Assembly (NCBI RefSeq): GCF_900104695.1
Contig: NZ_FNSW01000001.1
Coordinates: 5,190,501-5,254,500 of the forward strand
From: Paenibacillus sp. GP183
Lineage (GTDB): Bacteria > Bacillota > Bacilli > Paenibacillales > NBRC-103111
Length of the DNA: 64,000 nucleotides
Direction: 5' to 3'
The stretch's first letter is position 1. Each line of letters begins with the position of its first letter. The position numbers and the translations under genes were made by a program. Positions 52,888 to 62,249 of the stretch are shown here, piece by piece. The notes under the pieces are model-generated. The model saw only the letters and a program-made list of their open reading frames with translations. It was not told the origin of the DNA and made no database searches.

Positions 52888-53877
52888 ATGGAAAAGGTTC
52901 GTTTCTTAATTATTGGCGTTGGTGGAATGGGAAGAGAACACATTCGCAGGCTGCTGCAAGTACCGGAGGCGGAAATCATAGCGTTAGCGGATCCTTCGGC
53001 TACGGCGATCGAACAAGTGAAGGGGCGTTTTCCGGATTTGGCGAATGTCTCGGTATATTCGGACTATCGGGAGGCAATCTCACGGGTAAACGCCGATGCT
53101 GCCATTATTGTCTCGCCCCACAGCATGCATTTCGAGCAAGGAATGGCTTGCCTGGAGGGCGGCTTACACGTACTTATGGAGAAGCCGTTCGTCGACGGGT
53201 CAGAAAACGCAGCACATATCATCGCTCAAGCCGATACACTAAATAAGCATCTCGCAGTTGCTTACCAGCGCCATTTGCAGGGGCCTTATATTTATATCCG
53301 AGATTTGATACAGAGCGGGGAATTGGGCAATATCAATTACATTTGCGCGTATCAGGCGCAAAGCTGGCTGAAAGGAACGACAGGTACGTGGAGGCAAAAT
53401 CCTGCATTATCGTGCGGCGGGCAGCTCAATGATTCCGGCAGCCATCTACTTGACGTCGTGTTGTGGGTGACCGGTCTCGAGCCGGAAAGCGTATCCGCTT
53501 TCATTGACAATCGCGGGTCGCAGGTCGATATCGACTCTTCCGTCACGGTCCGATTCCGGGAAGGCGCCATTGCGACTTTCAACGTAGTTGGAAGCGCTAC
53601 CATTGGCTGGCATGAAGATGTGTCCATTCACGGCGATAAGGGAACGGTATTGTTCCGCAACGATCAAATATTCGTCGCTAAGGAAGGGCAGCGGGAATTA
53701 GTTGAAGTGAAGGATGAGCTTCCGGCTTCCAGCGATCCGAACCGCAATTTTGTCGATCTGATCCTCGGCAAAGTTAGCGAACCGGCTGCGCCTTCCAGCT
53801 GCGGCTTAAGAATAGCGCGTTTGACGGAAGCGGCCTGGAGAAGCGCGGCGAACGGAAGCCAAGTGATCCGTATTTAA
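52888..53877 (+). CDS. Gfo/Idh/MocA-family dehydrogenase
   Basis: The 329-residue NAD(P)-dependent oxidoreductase begins with the Rossmann motif IIGVGGMGREHIRRL, has VSPHSMHFEQGMACLEGGLH and the catalytic EKP (VLMEKPFVDG, about residue 97), and YQRHLQGPY plus GGQLNDSGSHLLDVVLW in the substrate domain. Such enzymes oxidise inositols, sugars or aminosugars. ATG 52888 follows ATGGAGGTGCGG; an earlier ATG 52852 lacks that signal. It lies among the sugar catabolism genes. A hairpin follows it. Confidence 0.9.
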   Translation: MEKVRFLIIGVGGMGREHIRRLLQVPEAEIIALADPSATAIEQVKGRFPDLANVSVYSDYREAISRVNADAAIIVSPHSMHFEQGMACLEGGLHVLMEKPFVDGSENAAHIIAQADTLNKHLAVAYQRHLQGPYIYIRDLIQSGELGNINYICAYQAQSWLKGTTGTWRQNPALSCGGQLNDSGSHLLDVVLWVTGLEPESVSAFIDNRGSQVDIDSSVTVRFREGAIATFNVVGSATIGWHEDVSIHGDKGTVLFRNDQIFVAKEGQRELVEVKDELPASSDPNRNFVDLILGKVSEPAAPSSCGLRIARLTEAAWRSAANGSQVIRI

Positions 53878-53907
53878 CCATGTAGGTATGATGACGGCTT
53901 TGTTCAG

Positions 53908-53950
53908 GAGGCTGACGTTCGCAATGTCGGTGGAGAGGACCGTCAGCCTC
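53908..53950 (+). terminator. Stem-loop after the dehydrogenase gene
   Basis: GAGGCTGACG and CGTCAGCCTC pair perfectly around 23 bases; there is no T-run, so termination may be weak. The rest of 53878-54184 holds only the ribosome binding site of the next gene. Confidence 0.5.
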
Positions 53951-54184
53951 ATCAACAAATGTATCATGTGACTTTGTCCGATCGGGATATCACGAGGTTT
54001 ACGGCCTTTTGGATTCGATGTATACCTATGCTGCAATAGATGTCTTACTTAAGGTGATATTGAAATATCAAGGGAAATTTTCATCCACCCCTATTTTTTG
54101 TGGCGGAACGAAGTCGGGAGGCTAGAGCCTGTAAGGGAATTTGTATTCAGAGATGCTATTTATTAAACAATGAGGTGATCGCTA

Positions 54185-55786
54185 ATGTATTCTTTACTAA
54201 TCGTTGACGATGAAAGATGGGTTCGTCAAGGTTTGCGTTCCACCATCGATTGGCAAGCGGAAGGCGTCGAAGTGCTTGGTGAAGCGAGTGACGGGGAAGA
54301 AGCGTTAAAATTCATCCAAACCCGAACGCCGGATATTATCATCACGGATATCAAAATGCCGCGGATGGATGGTCTCGCTTTGATTGAAACGGTCAAGAAG
54401 CTCAATCTGCCATCGAAGTTTATTATTATTAGCGGCTATAGCGATTTCAGTTCCGCCCAAAAAGCTATCAAATATGGAGCATCCGACTACGTGCTTAAAC
54501 CGATAGAGGAAACGTTGGTGCTGGATGTTGTTCGTAGATGCATCGCACAAATCAAGCGCGAGAATGAAGAACAACAACAAATCATTCAGATGTCGGAATG
54601 TATCCGAGAGTGCTTGCCTCTGGCCAGGCAGCGGTATGTAGAAACGCTTCTTACAAATGTAAGCGCTTTAAATAATGATTGGTTTACGTTGTGGGATCGG
54701 CTTAATATCCAGCTGAATCCGAATCGGCTGAAAGTAATATGCGTTCAAGTGTATGATTGGGGATCGAAGGCGGTTAAGTCCAAAGAGCAATACTTGCTCC
54801 GGTATGCTTTTGCCAATATCGCCGAAGAAATCGGTAAAGAGATGGGGAAGACGATGATCTGTCTTCTGGATCCTCAAGAAGATACGGATCTGGTCATCTT
54901 GCATTCCCCAATTCATGAGAATGACGATGGGACCGAATTCGGAATGGAATCCTTAATCCAGGCATGCCGCTGGTATCTGGGGATCGGGATCAACATCGGG
55001 ATAAGCCGAATAAGCGAGGTTACCAACCTTCATGCATCATATCAAGAGGCTGTAAACGCCGGAGCTTATGCATTTTATGACGGTTACGGCAAGATTTACG
55101 ATGCCAGGCGAATGGAGCAGCCTTATACTTTGCAGGTTCAGGATTATAAGGGGCCTAATGGCTGGGATACCCGGTTCGTGCATGCTCTGAAATTTAACAA
55201 GGAATCCGTGCTCACTGAATTGATTGACGAACTGATTTCACATTTACAATTGTGCTGCAGCAAATATTCTCCTCATCAACTGCGCAGCGGATTGACCGCT
55301 CTGTTCGGTGAGATTGAGAAGAAGCTGGAGTCAAGCCAATCATCGGAGCAAGCTTCCGGCAAAATACTCTCGATTCCTTACTGCACTTTGTCGGAGTTGA
55401 AAGGCGAGCTGCTGAAGGTTATCCGCGAATACCAACATACAGTACAGAAAAACTTCCGAAATAGAAAAAGGTTCATAGAGCTGGCCATCCGATATATGGA
55501 AGAGCACTATACGGAAGCGATCACCATGATCAGCGTTGCCGAACATCTTTATTTGAATCCGTCTTATTTCAGTAAAATATTTCATGAGGAAACAGGGGAA
55601 ACATTCAGCAAATACGTAATTCGTCTCAGGATAGAAAAGACAAAAAATCTTCTTAAAGATTCCACGCTGAAAATATACGAGGTCGCCCAGCGGGTAGGTT
55701 ACCAAGATTTTCGGCATTTTGTCAAGCTTTTCAAGGACCAAGAGGGGATCACCCCTACCCAATATAGGGATATAGGTGTGATGTAA
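54185..55786 (+). CDS. AraC-type response regulator (YesN-like)
   Basis: The 533-residue protein has a receiver domain at its N-terminus with LLIVDDE (Asp pair), the phospho-acceptor Asp in IIITDIKMPRMDG (about residue 55), a Ser in IISGYSDF and Lys in YVLKPI. A long linker domain of about 250 residues precedes a C-terminal AraC double helix-turn-helix (about 430-530: VAEHLYLNPSYFSKIFHEET and VAQRVGYQDFRHFVKLFK). It would be phosphorylated by the kinase encoded next and activate the importer operon, as YesN-type proteins do. ATGAGGTGATC precedes the ATG. Confidence 0.92.
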   Translation: MYSLLIVDDERWVRQGLRSTIDWQAEGVEVLGEASDGEEALKFIQTRTPDIIITDIKMPRMDGLALIETVKKLNLPSKFIIISGYSDFSSAQKAIKYGASDYVLKPIEETLVLDVVRRCIAQIKRENEEQQQIIQMSECIRECLPLARQRYVETLLTNVSALNNDWFTLWDRLNIQLNPNRLKVICVQVYDWGSKAVKSKEQYLLRYAFANIAEEIGKEMGKTMICLLDPQEDTDLVILHSPIHENDDGTEFGMESLIQACRWYLGIGINIGISRISEVTNLHASYQEAVNAGAYAFYDGYGKIYDARRMEQPYTLQVQDYKGPNGWDTRFVHALKFNKESVLTELIDELISHLQLCCSKYSPHQLRSGLTALFGEIEKKLESSQSSEQASGKILSIPYCTLSELKGELLKVIREYQHTVQKNFRNRKRFIELAIRYMEEHYTEAITMISVAEHLYLNPSYFSKIFHEETGETFSKYVIRLRIEKTKNLLKDSTLKIYEVAQRVGYQDFRHFVKLFKDQEGITPTQYRDIGVM

Positions 55787-55804
55787 CCAGATAGGAGGAT
55801 GTGC

Positions 55805-57583
55805 TTGAATCTTCATACGCATTTAAAATTGCGGTCTGTGGGGTACAAATTGTTTATCCTTTTTTTTATCAGCATGACTATTTCCATTATGATCATGGGT
55901 TATCTCTCTTATCAGAAGGCCAATGAAATCATCCGTTCCAAAGTATCACAGGTCGCATTGCAAACAGTGCAGCAGGCAAACAGACGTCTCGATTTGATCT
56001 TGAACGAGTACGCCAACCGGTCTTTAATCGTGTTCGGCTACAAGGAAATTCAAAGAGGCATTCTCGGAGAATACCGGGAAAGCTACGATCAATTTTTTAA
56101 CAATCAGCAGATTGCCCGATTCTTATCCAATCTGGTCAACTCCAAGAACGACACGCTGAACATCTATATTTTGGGTGAAGGCAATGCTTCCTACCGATAT
56201 TCCTCTAATGGCTTTGCAGAGCTTCCTTCGGCGGATAATGAAGATCAGGCTCAAGACTGGTATAAGCAAATTAAAGATGCGAACGGTCAGGTGGTATGGT
56301 ATGGAATTCGGCCTTCTTTCATGAATCAAAATAACGGCGGAGACAATAAACCGGTCTTTGTACTCGGCAGAGCGCTCAAAAATTTCGATCATGTCAATGA
56401 GATCATCGGCGTGCTGATTATGGAGTTTGATCCGGAGCTGATTCAGCAGTTAATGTCCGAAGTCGATTTTCACGCACACGGCACTACGCTTCTCGTCGAT
56501 CGAAGCAACACGGTTGTAGCTGATGCCAATGCTTCCCATCTCATGAAACCTTCCGGGCTGAAGCTTCCTTCCGGGCATAGCGGAGTTTTTACCGATGTGA
56601 TGGATGGCAAGGAAATGATCGCTGTCTTCGATAATACGGAGATAAACGAGTGGAGGCTTGTCGGAATGGCACCGAACCAAGAGTTGGTCAGCGATTCGAG
56701 GGATATCGGTTACTATACTGTCTATCTCGTCATTGGATTTTCCGTTGTAGCCATCGCTCTTGCTTTTGCGGTCGCCAAATACATGCACGAGCCTGTGAGC
56801 AAGCTGCTCCGGTCTATGCGAAGAGCGAGAGATGGAGATTTCGACGTACGGATTATAGATAGGCGAAGCGACGAATTCGGCATGCTATTCCATAGCTTTA
56901 ATACGATGGTTACCAGAATCAAAAACTTAATCGACGAAGTTTACATTCAGAAGCTGTTGAAGAAAGAAACCCAATTGAAGATGATGGCGTCGCAAATTAA
57001 CGCTCATTTTTTGTACAATACGTTGGATTCGATTCATTGGATTTCCCGCATTTATAAGGTTGATGAGATCAGCACGATGATCTTCGGTTTGTCCAAATAT
57101 CTTCGGATCAGCTTAAGCGAGGGCAAAGATTTTGTTACCGTACAGGAAAGCACCGAATTGCTGGAAAGTTATTTGTCCATCCAAAAGGTAAGGTATCAGG
57201 ACAAATTCACGGTCAATATGCATATCGATCCGACGATTCTGCAGTATCGGGTATTGAAATTCGTGTTCCAGCCGCTGGTGGAGAACGCGATTTATCACGG
57301 GTTGGAAAATAAGCAAGGGAGAGGTCGATTGGACATCAGTTGGAGAAGCGAAGGTCAAATTCTTTATTTCGAAGTTGAGGACGACGGCGTTGGGATCGAA
57401 TCCGATAAATTGGCGGAGCTGACGGGAGTGCTGGAAAACGAAGAGGTCGTCGGGGAACATAATTTTGCTCTCAGAAATATTAATACGCATATCAAGTTAG
57501 CTTATGGCCTTGAATACGGACTTTTCATTGACAGTGCTCCAGGTGCCGGTACGAAAGTCACGCTGGTCGTTCCGTTAAGATAA
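55805..57583 (+). CDS. YesM-type sensor histidine kinase
   Basis: The 592-residue membrane kinase has a first helix (LFILFFISMTISIMIMGYL), an extracellular sensor (about residues 40-300), a second helix (YTVYLVIGFSVVAIALAFAV), a HAMP linker, and a His-kinase core: the His in INAHFLYNTLDSIHWIS (about residue 398), the N-box NAIYHGLENK, and DDGVGIESDK. It belongs to the YesM/LytS-like group that pairs with AraC-type regulators. TTG 55805 has AGGAGG six bases upstream; the earlier ATG 55799 lacks spacing. Ligand is unknown, but context points to a sugar. Confidence 0.9.
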   Translation: MNLHTHLKLRSVGYKLFILFFISMTISIMIMGYLSYQKANEIIRSKVSQVALQTVQQANRRLDLILNEYANRSLIVFGYKEIQRGILGEYRESYDQFFNNQQIARFLSNLVNSKNDTLNIYILGEGNASYRYSSNGFAELPSADNEDQAQDWYKQIKDANGQVVWYGIRPSFMNQNNGGDNKPVFVLGRALKNFDHVNEIIGVLIMEFDPELIQQLMSEVDFHAHGTTLLVDRSNTVVADANASHLMKPSGLKLPSGHSGVFTDVMDGKEMIAVFDNTEINEWRLVGMAPNQELVSDSRDIGYYTVYLVIGFSVVAIALAFAVAKYMHEPVSKLLRSMRRARDGDFDVRIIDRRSDEFGMLFHSFNTMVTRIKNLIDEVYIQKLLKKETQLKMMASQINAHFLYNTLDSIHWISRIYKVDEISTMIFGLSKYLRISLSEGKDFVTVQESTELLESYLSIQKVRYQDKFTVNMHIDPTILQYRVLKFVFQPLVENAIYHGLENKQGRGRLDISWRSEGQILYFEVEDDGVGIESDKLAELTGVLENEEVVGEHNFALRNINTHIKLAYGLEYGLFIDSAPGAGTKVTLVVPLR

Positions 57584-57751
57584 CGCCGCATCCATTCGTC
57601 ATGTTTCAAACGATCAAAACAGTGATTAAAGCCATACAGAATCCACTCAGACCGGGCGGTGGGTATCGATATCGAAATAATAAGTCTTTACCGGTAAAAT
57701 GCACAAAAATACCACACTAAAAACAAAAGTCGCCTCCTTTCGTGATGCATA

Positions 57752-57765
57752 TGTAAACGCATACA
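57752..57765. promoter_or_regulatory. cre-like site upstream of the sugar importer
   Basis: TGTAAACGCATACA matches the cre consensus TGWAANCGNTNWCA except at one position. It lies 49 bases before the binding-protein start and next to a TGCTCG/CGAGCA hairpin (57775-57790). CcpA control of the importer is inferred. Confidence 0.5.
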
Positions 57766-57813
57766 ATGAAGTTGTGCTCGAAAACGAGCATATCAAAAAG
57801 AGGAGGTTAACCT

Positions 57814-59223
57814 ATGAACAATGGAAAGGAACGAACAGGCGGGCATATTAAAAAGCTTCTTGCACTACCATTGGCTGCAACACTGGCGTTGGCTTTAACG
57901 GTCGCCGGCTGCGGCTCGTCGAACACCCCAGCACCCAGCAGCAAAGGTCCGGATGCCAAAAGTACGGATACCAAAAGTACGGACAGCCCTAAAGGCACTA
58001 CTAGCTCGGGCGGACCTGTCACGATCGATTTTTGGTTCCCGTGGGGCGGTGACTATCAGAAAGATTTCAAAGCGAATGTCGTCGACGTATTCGAGAAGAA
58101 GTTTCCTAACATAAAAGTTAAAATGACTTTTGTTGAAACGACAGGCCAAACGCAGGCATCCGATAAACTGCTGACCGCCATCGCAGGCGGCAATCCTCCT
58201 GACATCGCTTTGTTCGACCGGTTCTTGATCGGTTCTTGGGCGGCGAAAGGTTCTCTGACGGATTTAACATCCTTTGTGAAGAGCAACGGCATCTCTCCGG
58301 ATGATTATTATAAAGGGCTTTGGGCCGAAGCGGTTTATAAAGATAAGGTATACGCCTTGCCTTGGGGCACAGACAACCGTGCCATGTTCTACAACAAGAC
58401 GCTCATGAATGAAGCGGGGCTTGATCCGAACAAACCGCCGAAAACCATTCAGGAATTGGATCAAATGGCGGAGAAAATTTACAAAAAAGGAAGCAACAAC
58501 AAATATTCGCAAATCGGCTTTATTCCGTGGATGAACCAAGGCTTCCTCTATACGCAAGCGTGGAACTGGGGAGGCAAATGGGAGGATGGCAGCCATAAAT
58601 TGACTCCAAATGATCCTCAAAATGTTAAATCGCTTGCTTGGATGGCCGACTACGCCAAGAAGTATGATATCGGCAACCTGACGAGCTTCTCCGACGCCAT
58701 GGGACAAACCGGCATGAATCCGTTCTGGACGGGCAAAGTCGGCTTCGTGTTCGACGGAAACTGGATTTTGAACGATTTGGCGAAATACAAGCTTAACTTC
58801 GAATGGGGCGTTGCTCCGATGCCGGCAGCTGAAGGGTTTAAATCTGTCACATGGGCGGGTGGCTGGTCCTATGTCATCCCGAAGGGCTCGAAGCATGAGA
58901 AGGAAGCTGCGGAATTCCTTAAATTCGTAGCCCATACGGAAGGCACATTGCTCTGGGCGAAACGCCCTAATGCCGGTAACGATATTACAGCAATGCCGAA
59001 GGTAAACGATGAATTGAAGCTGGGCGACAATCCGAACCTGAAAGTGTTCCTGGATCTGATGCCGACAGCATTCACTCGACCCGTTACTCCGGTAGGCGCC
59101 TTACTCTGGAGCGAAACCATGCGCGTGCAAGATTTGGCGATTCACGGCAAGGGAGACGCACAGGCACTCCTTGATGAAGTGAAAAAGAATGTGGATGCGG
59201 AATTGGCGAAGCTGGGCAACTGA
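57814..59223 (+). CDS. Sugar ABC transporter substrate-binding lipoprotein
   Basis: The 469-residue protein has a lipoprotein signal (LTVAGC, Cys at 33), a Ser/Thr/Lys-rich linker, and the family 1 extracellular solute-binding fold (IDFWFPWGGDYQKDF, GNPPDIALFDRF, MFYNKTLMNEAGLDPNKPP, PKGSKHEKEAAEFLKF). It captures an oligosaccharide or monosaccharide for the two permeases that follow. AGAGGAGG lies before the ATG. Tandem Lys-Ser-Thr-Asp repeats in the linker look like slippage. No ATPase gene is nearby; such importers often share MsmX-type ATPase (established for Bacilli). Confidence 0.93.
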   Translation: MNNGKERTGGHIKKLLALPLAATLALALTVAGCGSSNTPAPSSKGPDAKSTDTKSTDSPKGTTSSGGPVTIDFWFPWGGDYQKDFKANVVDVFEKKFPNIKVKMTFVETTGQTQASDKLLTAIAGGNPPDIALFDRFLIGSWAAKGSLTDLTSFVKSNGISPDDYYKGLWAEAVYKDKVYALPWGTDNRAMFYNKTLMNEAGLDPNKPPKTIQELDQMAEKIYKKGSNNKYSQIGFIPWMNQGFLYTQAWNWGGKWEDGSHKLTPNDPQNVKSLAWMADYAKKYDIGNLTSFSDAMGQTGMNPFWTGKVGFVFDGNWILNDLAKYKLNFEWGVAPMPAAEGFKSVTWAGGWSYVIPKGSKHEKEAAEFLKFVAHTEGTLLWAKRPNAGNDITAMPKVNDELKLGDNPNLKVFLDLMPTAFTRPVTPVGALLWSETMRVQDLAIHGKGDAQALLDEVKKNVDAELAKLGN

Positions 59224-59250
59224 TCCTTTCACGAACAGCAAGTCGAAATT

Positions 59251-59293
59251 AAGAGGGTAGGGCGGTGGGATCAGCCCTACCTCCCTCTTTTCC
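59251..59293 (+). promoter_or_regulatory. Stem-loop between binding protein and permease genes
   Basis: AAGAGGGTAGGGC pairs with GCCCTACCTCCCTCTT, then TTTTCC. It can act as an attenuator or mRNA stabiliser, letting more binding protein be made than permease. Confidence 0.7.
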
Positions 59294-59323
59294 CAAACAC
59301 AATTGTAAAAGGAGGTAATGGGA

Positions 59324-60277
59324 TTGCCTATGATGGAAACTTCTTATGCCAAGAACGCAGCTTCAGTCGATATGGCCAGGAGAAAGAAAAACAGATTCGA
59401 GAAAAAGATCAACTTTTTCGGCATCGTTTTCGCTTTGCCGTGGATTGTCGGTCTGCTTCTTTTTCACGCATATCCGTTATTCATGTCGGCTTACTACAGC
59501 TTAACCACCTACAGCATTCTTGAGCCTGGCGAATTCGTAGGATTCAAAAACTACGCTACTCTATTCCAAGACAAGGTCTTCTGGATCAGTATTTATAATA
59601 CCTTGTACTATACAGTGATATTTGTTCCTCTGAGCATTGTGATAGGCGTCGGACTGGCTCTATTTCTCAATTTGAAAATTCGCGGGCAGGGCTTTTACAG
59701 AACGCTGTTTTTTATCCCCAGCTTGGTTCCACCCGTTGCGACGACCATTATTTGGCTATGGCTGCTAAACCCGCAATTCGGGCTTGTGAATTTTTGGCTG
59801 GATAAGATCGGCATTTCCGGACCGCCATGGATCGGCAGCGAAGATTGGTCGAAGCCGTCGTTAATTCTCATGAGCTTATGGGGGACGGGGCAGGCGGTCG
59901 TCATTTATTTGGCGGGGCTGCAGGATATTCCTCAAGATTTCTACGATGCAGCCCAGGTGGATGGAGCGAGCGCATGGCAGCGCACGAAGACCATTACGCT
60001 TCCGCTGCTTACACCAGTCATCTTCTTCAACTTGATAATTGGCACAATCGGTGCACTGCAAAATTTCGTTCTGCCATATACACTCACGAACGGGCAAGGC
60101 ACGCCGGCCAACTCCATGATGTTTTACGTGATGTATTTATACACAAACGGCTTTGGCTATTTAAAGATGGGATATGCCTCCGCCATGGCATGGATTTTGT
60201 TCTTGATCGTTGTCGTTTTAACGGCGTTGATCTTCGTCTCACAGAAACGCTGGGTCCATTATCAAGGAAAAGAATAA
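59324..60277 (+). CDS. Sugar ABC transporter permease (MalF-like)
   Basis: The 317-residue permease has six hydrophobic helices, a typical N-terminal arm and helix 1 (FGIVFALPWIVGLLLFHAYP), and the cytoplasmic EAA-like loop DIPQDFYDAAQVDGASAWQR that contacts the ATPase. TTG 59324 is eight bases after GGAGGTA; ATG 59318 is too close and ATG 59330 slightly far. It pairs with the next permease and the lipoprotein upstream to import a carbohydrate. The substrate is unknown. Confidence 0.93.
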   Translation: MPMMETSYAKNAASVDMARRKKNRFEKKINFFGIVFALPWIVGLLLFHAYPLFMSAYYSLTTYSILEPGEFVGFKNYATLFQDKVFWISIYNTLYYTVIFVPLSIVIGVGLALFLNLKIRGQGFYRTLFFIPSLVPPVATTIIWLWLLNPQFGLVNFWLDKIGISGPPWIGSEDWSKPSLILMSLWGTGQAVVIYLAGLQDIPQDFYDAAQVDGASAWQRTKTITLPLLTPVIFFNLIIGTIGALQNFVLPYTLTNGQGTPANSMMFYVMYLYTNGFGYLKMGYASAMAWILFLIVVVLTALIFVSQKRWVHYQGKE

Positions 60278-60293
60278 GGGAGGCGGAGTTGCC

Positions 60294-61130
60294 ATGGGAA
60301 ACAGCAGCGGACTTCGACCCGTTCAAAGGGTACTTGTCCATGCCTTATTAATTGTGGTCGGCGCATTTTTTCTATCGCCGTTTCTATGGATGGTGTCCAC
60401 ATCTTTAAAGGCAAACAACGAATTGTTTCTATGGCCGCCTGTGTGGATTCCAAGGGTTAAGGTGTGGAGCAATTATCCCGACGCTCTCAACTATATTCCC
60501 TTTTTCAAATATTTATGGAACACTCTTACCATTGCGGGTCTTTCGACCTTTGCCGTTTTATGTTCCTGCCCTCTTGTCGCTTATAGCTTAGCCAGAATTC
60601 ATTGGAAGGGGGCAAAGCCGCTTTTTGCCATTACGCTCCTCGTCATGATGCTGCCCTACCAGGTGACGATGATTCCAATTTTTATCGCTTTCAAAAATTT
60701 CGGTTGGGTCGGGACCAATATTCCGCTGTGGCTGCCAGCTTTTTTCGGCGCTCCGTTCTTTATCTTTCTGCTCCGACAGTTTTTTATGGGATTACCGAAG
60801 GAGCTTGAAGATGCTGCACGGATCGACGGCGCTTCGGAGCTCCGGATTTATTGGCAAATCATGCTGCCGCTCTGCCGTCCCGCATTGCTTACGATTGCCC
60901 TTTTCCAGTTCATGGGCAGCTGGACGGACTATCAGGGGCCGCTCATTTACTTGTCGGATGAGAACAGGTACACGCTGATGCTCGGCATTCAAGGGTTTAA
61001 ATCACAACACGGTGCTGAATGGCAGATGATGATGGCGACGCTGGTCATGATTACATTCCCGGTTATCGTGCTCTACTTCCTCGTACAAAAAGCTTTTATC
61101 CGCGGAATCACTTTCTCGGGCATTAAATGA
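60294..61130 (+). CDS. Sugar ABC transporter permease (MalG-like)
   Basis: The 278-residue permease has six helices, PFLWMVSTSLKANNELFLWP in the N-terminal part, and the EAA loop KELEDAARIDGASELRIYWQ. GGGAGGCGGAG precedes the ATG, and the gene lies 16 bases after the MalF-like gene. Its stop codon overlaps the next small ORF by four bases. It completes the importer except for the ATPase. Confidence 0.93.
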   Translation: MGNSSGLRPVQRVLVHALLIVVGAFFLSPFLWMVSTSLKANNELFLWPPVWIPRVKVWSNYPDALNYIPFFKYLWNTLTIAGLSTFAVLCSCPLVAYSLARIHWKGAKPLFAITLLVMMLPYQVTMIPIFIAFKNFGWVGTNIPLWLPAFFGAPFFIFLLRQFFMGLPKELEDAARIDGASELRIYWQIMLPLCRPALLTIALFQFMGSWTDYQGPLIYLSDENRYTLMLGIQGFKSQHGAEWQMMMATLVMITFPVIVLYFLVQKAFIRGITFSGIK

Positions 61131-61303
61131 CACTGCATCTGCAGGCACAGGTGGAAATCGACTCCTTCACTTCGAATCAGGACAAGAGCCTTATCAATGG
61201 GAACCTCGGGCGCCATGAAGTGAAGGTGCCGGGTTCGTTTGCTTTGAAAGTCGTGAAGTTCACGGAAATGATTTATCAAGCGGCTGGGTATAAACCTTAT
61301 TAG
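61127..61303 (+). CDS. Small ORF, likely remnant of a longer enzyme
   Basis: A 58-residue frame starts inside the permease stop (ATGA overlap), as in translational coupling. It encodes TLHLQAQVEIDSFTS and then HEVKVPGSFALKVVKFTEMI, an amphipathic C-terminal pattern like the end of a larger enzyme. I do not recognise the family with certainty. It may be all that is left of a deleted gene in the operon, or a small protein. Confidence 0.4.
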   Translation: MTLHLQAQVEIDSFTSNQDKSLINGNLGRHEVKVPGSFALKVVKFTEMIYQAAGYKPY

Positions 61304-61339
61304 GCCGAGAGACAATCCGACAAAAAGGGAGAGAAAAGC

Positions 61340-62209
61340 ATGAAGGTGCAAATTGGAATGCGCATTCCACCGAAGATCGGCGCTGAAGGACTAGAGCAAG
61401 TAGCCGCATGGGCGGCAGGAGCAGGCTTGGATGTGCTGGACATCCCGAAGCTGAATCCGGAAATCAAACAAGTTCTCGATGCGGCGGGAATCGGCATCGG
61501 CTCCGTCGATGCGGCACAGACCGGTGCGCTGCTGAGCAAAGATGAAGCGCGCCGGGTAAATGCAGCGGAAGCGGTCAAGCAGCAGATGACCGACATGGCT
61601 GCGCTCGGAGCAAAGGTCATGTTCATGTGTCTTGTGCCCGAGGATCATACGACACCGCGTCAAGAGAGCTTTGAGATTTGGAAGGACACCTTCCCGGAGC
61701 TTGCCCGTCACGCCGAAAGCCAAGGGGTTTACATGGCCATTGAGGGCTGGCCGGGACCGGCTCCCCACTACCCGACGATCGGATGTACGCCGGAGATGTG
61801 GCGTGCGATGTTCGAAGCGATTCCTTCCAAGCATTTCGGTCTCAATTATGATCCTTCCCATCTGGTGCGGCTCGGGATCGATTATTTGCGGGCATTGACG
61901 GAATTCGGCGAGCGAATCAATCATTGTCACGGGAAAGATACGGAGATTTTGACAGACGAGTTGTACGAATGCGGCGTTTTGCCGGCTACCTTCGGAGCGA
62001 AGTACGGATTTTCCGAAGGCTCGTGGCGGTATACGATTCCCGGACACGGCGCGGTGGAATGGAGTAAAGTCGCCGTGAGGCTTGACCGTCTGGGCTATCA
62101 AGGAGCCGTCAGCATCGAGCTCGAGGATCACCGTTTCTGGGGAACTCAGGAGAAAGAGCGGGAAGGTATCGTGAAAGCGGCGGAGCATTTGGCTTTGTAT
62201 TTCAGATAA
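61340..62209 (+). CDS. Sugar phosphate isomerase/epimerase (TIM barrel)
   Basis: The 289-residue protein has the xylose-isomerase-like barrel: MRIPPKIGAEGLEQVAAWAA, GAKVMFMCLVPEDHTTPRQE, YMAIEGWPGPAPHYPTIG, FGLNYDPSHLVRLGID (metal-binding Asp and His), INHCHGKDTE (metal His) and VSIELEDHRFWG. It probably works on the imported sugar or its derivative. GGGAGAGAAAAGC precedes the ATG. It follows the permeases, and is the second isomerase of the locus after 50369-51199; the two are only distantly similar. Confidence 0.9.
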   Translation: MKVQIGMRIPPKIGAEGLEQVAAWAAGAGLDVLDIPKLNPEIKQVLDAAGIGIGSVDAAQTGALLSKDEARRVNAAEAVKQQMTDMAALGAKVMFMCLVPEDHTTPRQESFEIWKDTFPELARHAESQGVYMAIEGWPGPAPHYPTIGCTPEMWRAMFEAIPSKHFGLNYDPSHLVRLGIDYLRALTEFGERINHCHGKDTEILTDELYECGVLPATFGAKYGFSEGSWRYTIPGHGAVEWSKVAVRLDRLGYQGAVSIELEDHRFWGTQEKEREGIVKAAEHLALYFR

Positions 62210-62249
62210 CGGGCTGGGGAAATCATGAATTTAGGCGGGGTGAACATGA

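Noticed and set aside
58264-58935. 223-codon minus-strand frame opposite the binding protein
   Set aside because: A long shadow in GC-richer sequence, with no signals of its own.
61391-62188. 265-codon minus-strand frame
   Set aside because: It mirrors the isomerase gene codon structure; the plus frame has the motifs and the ribosome binding site.
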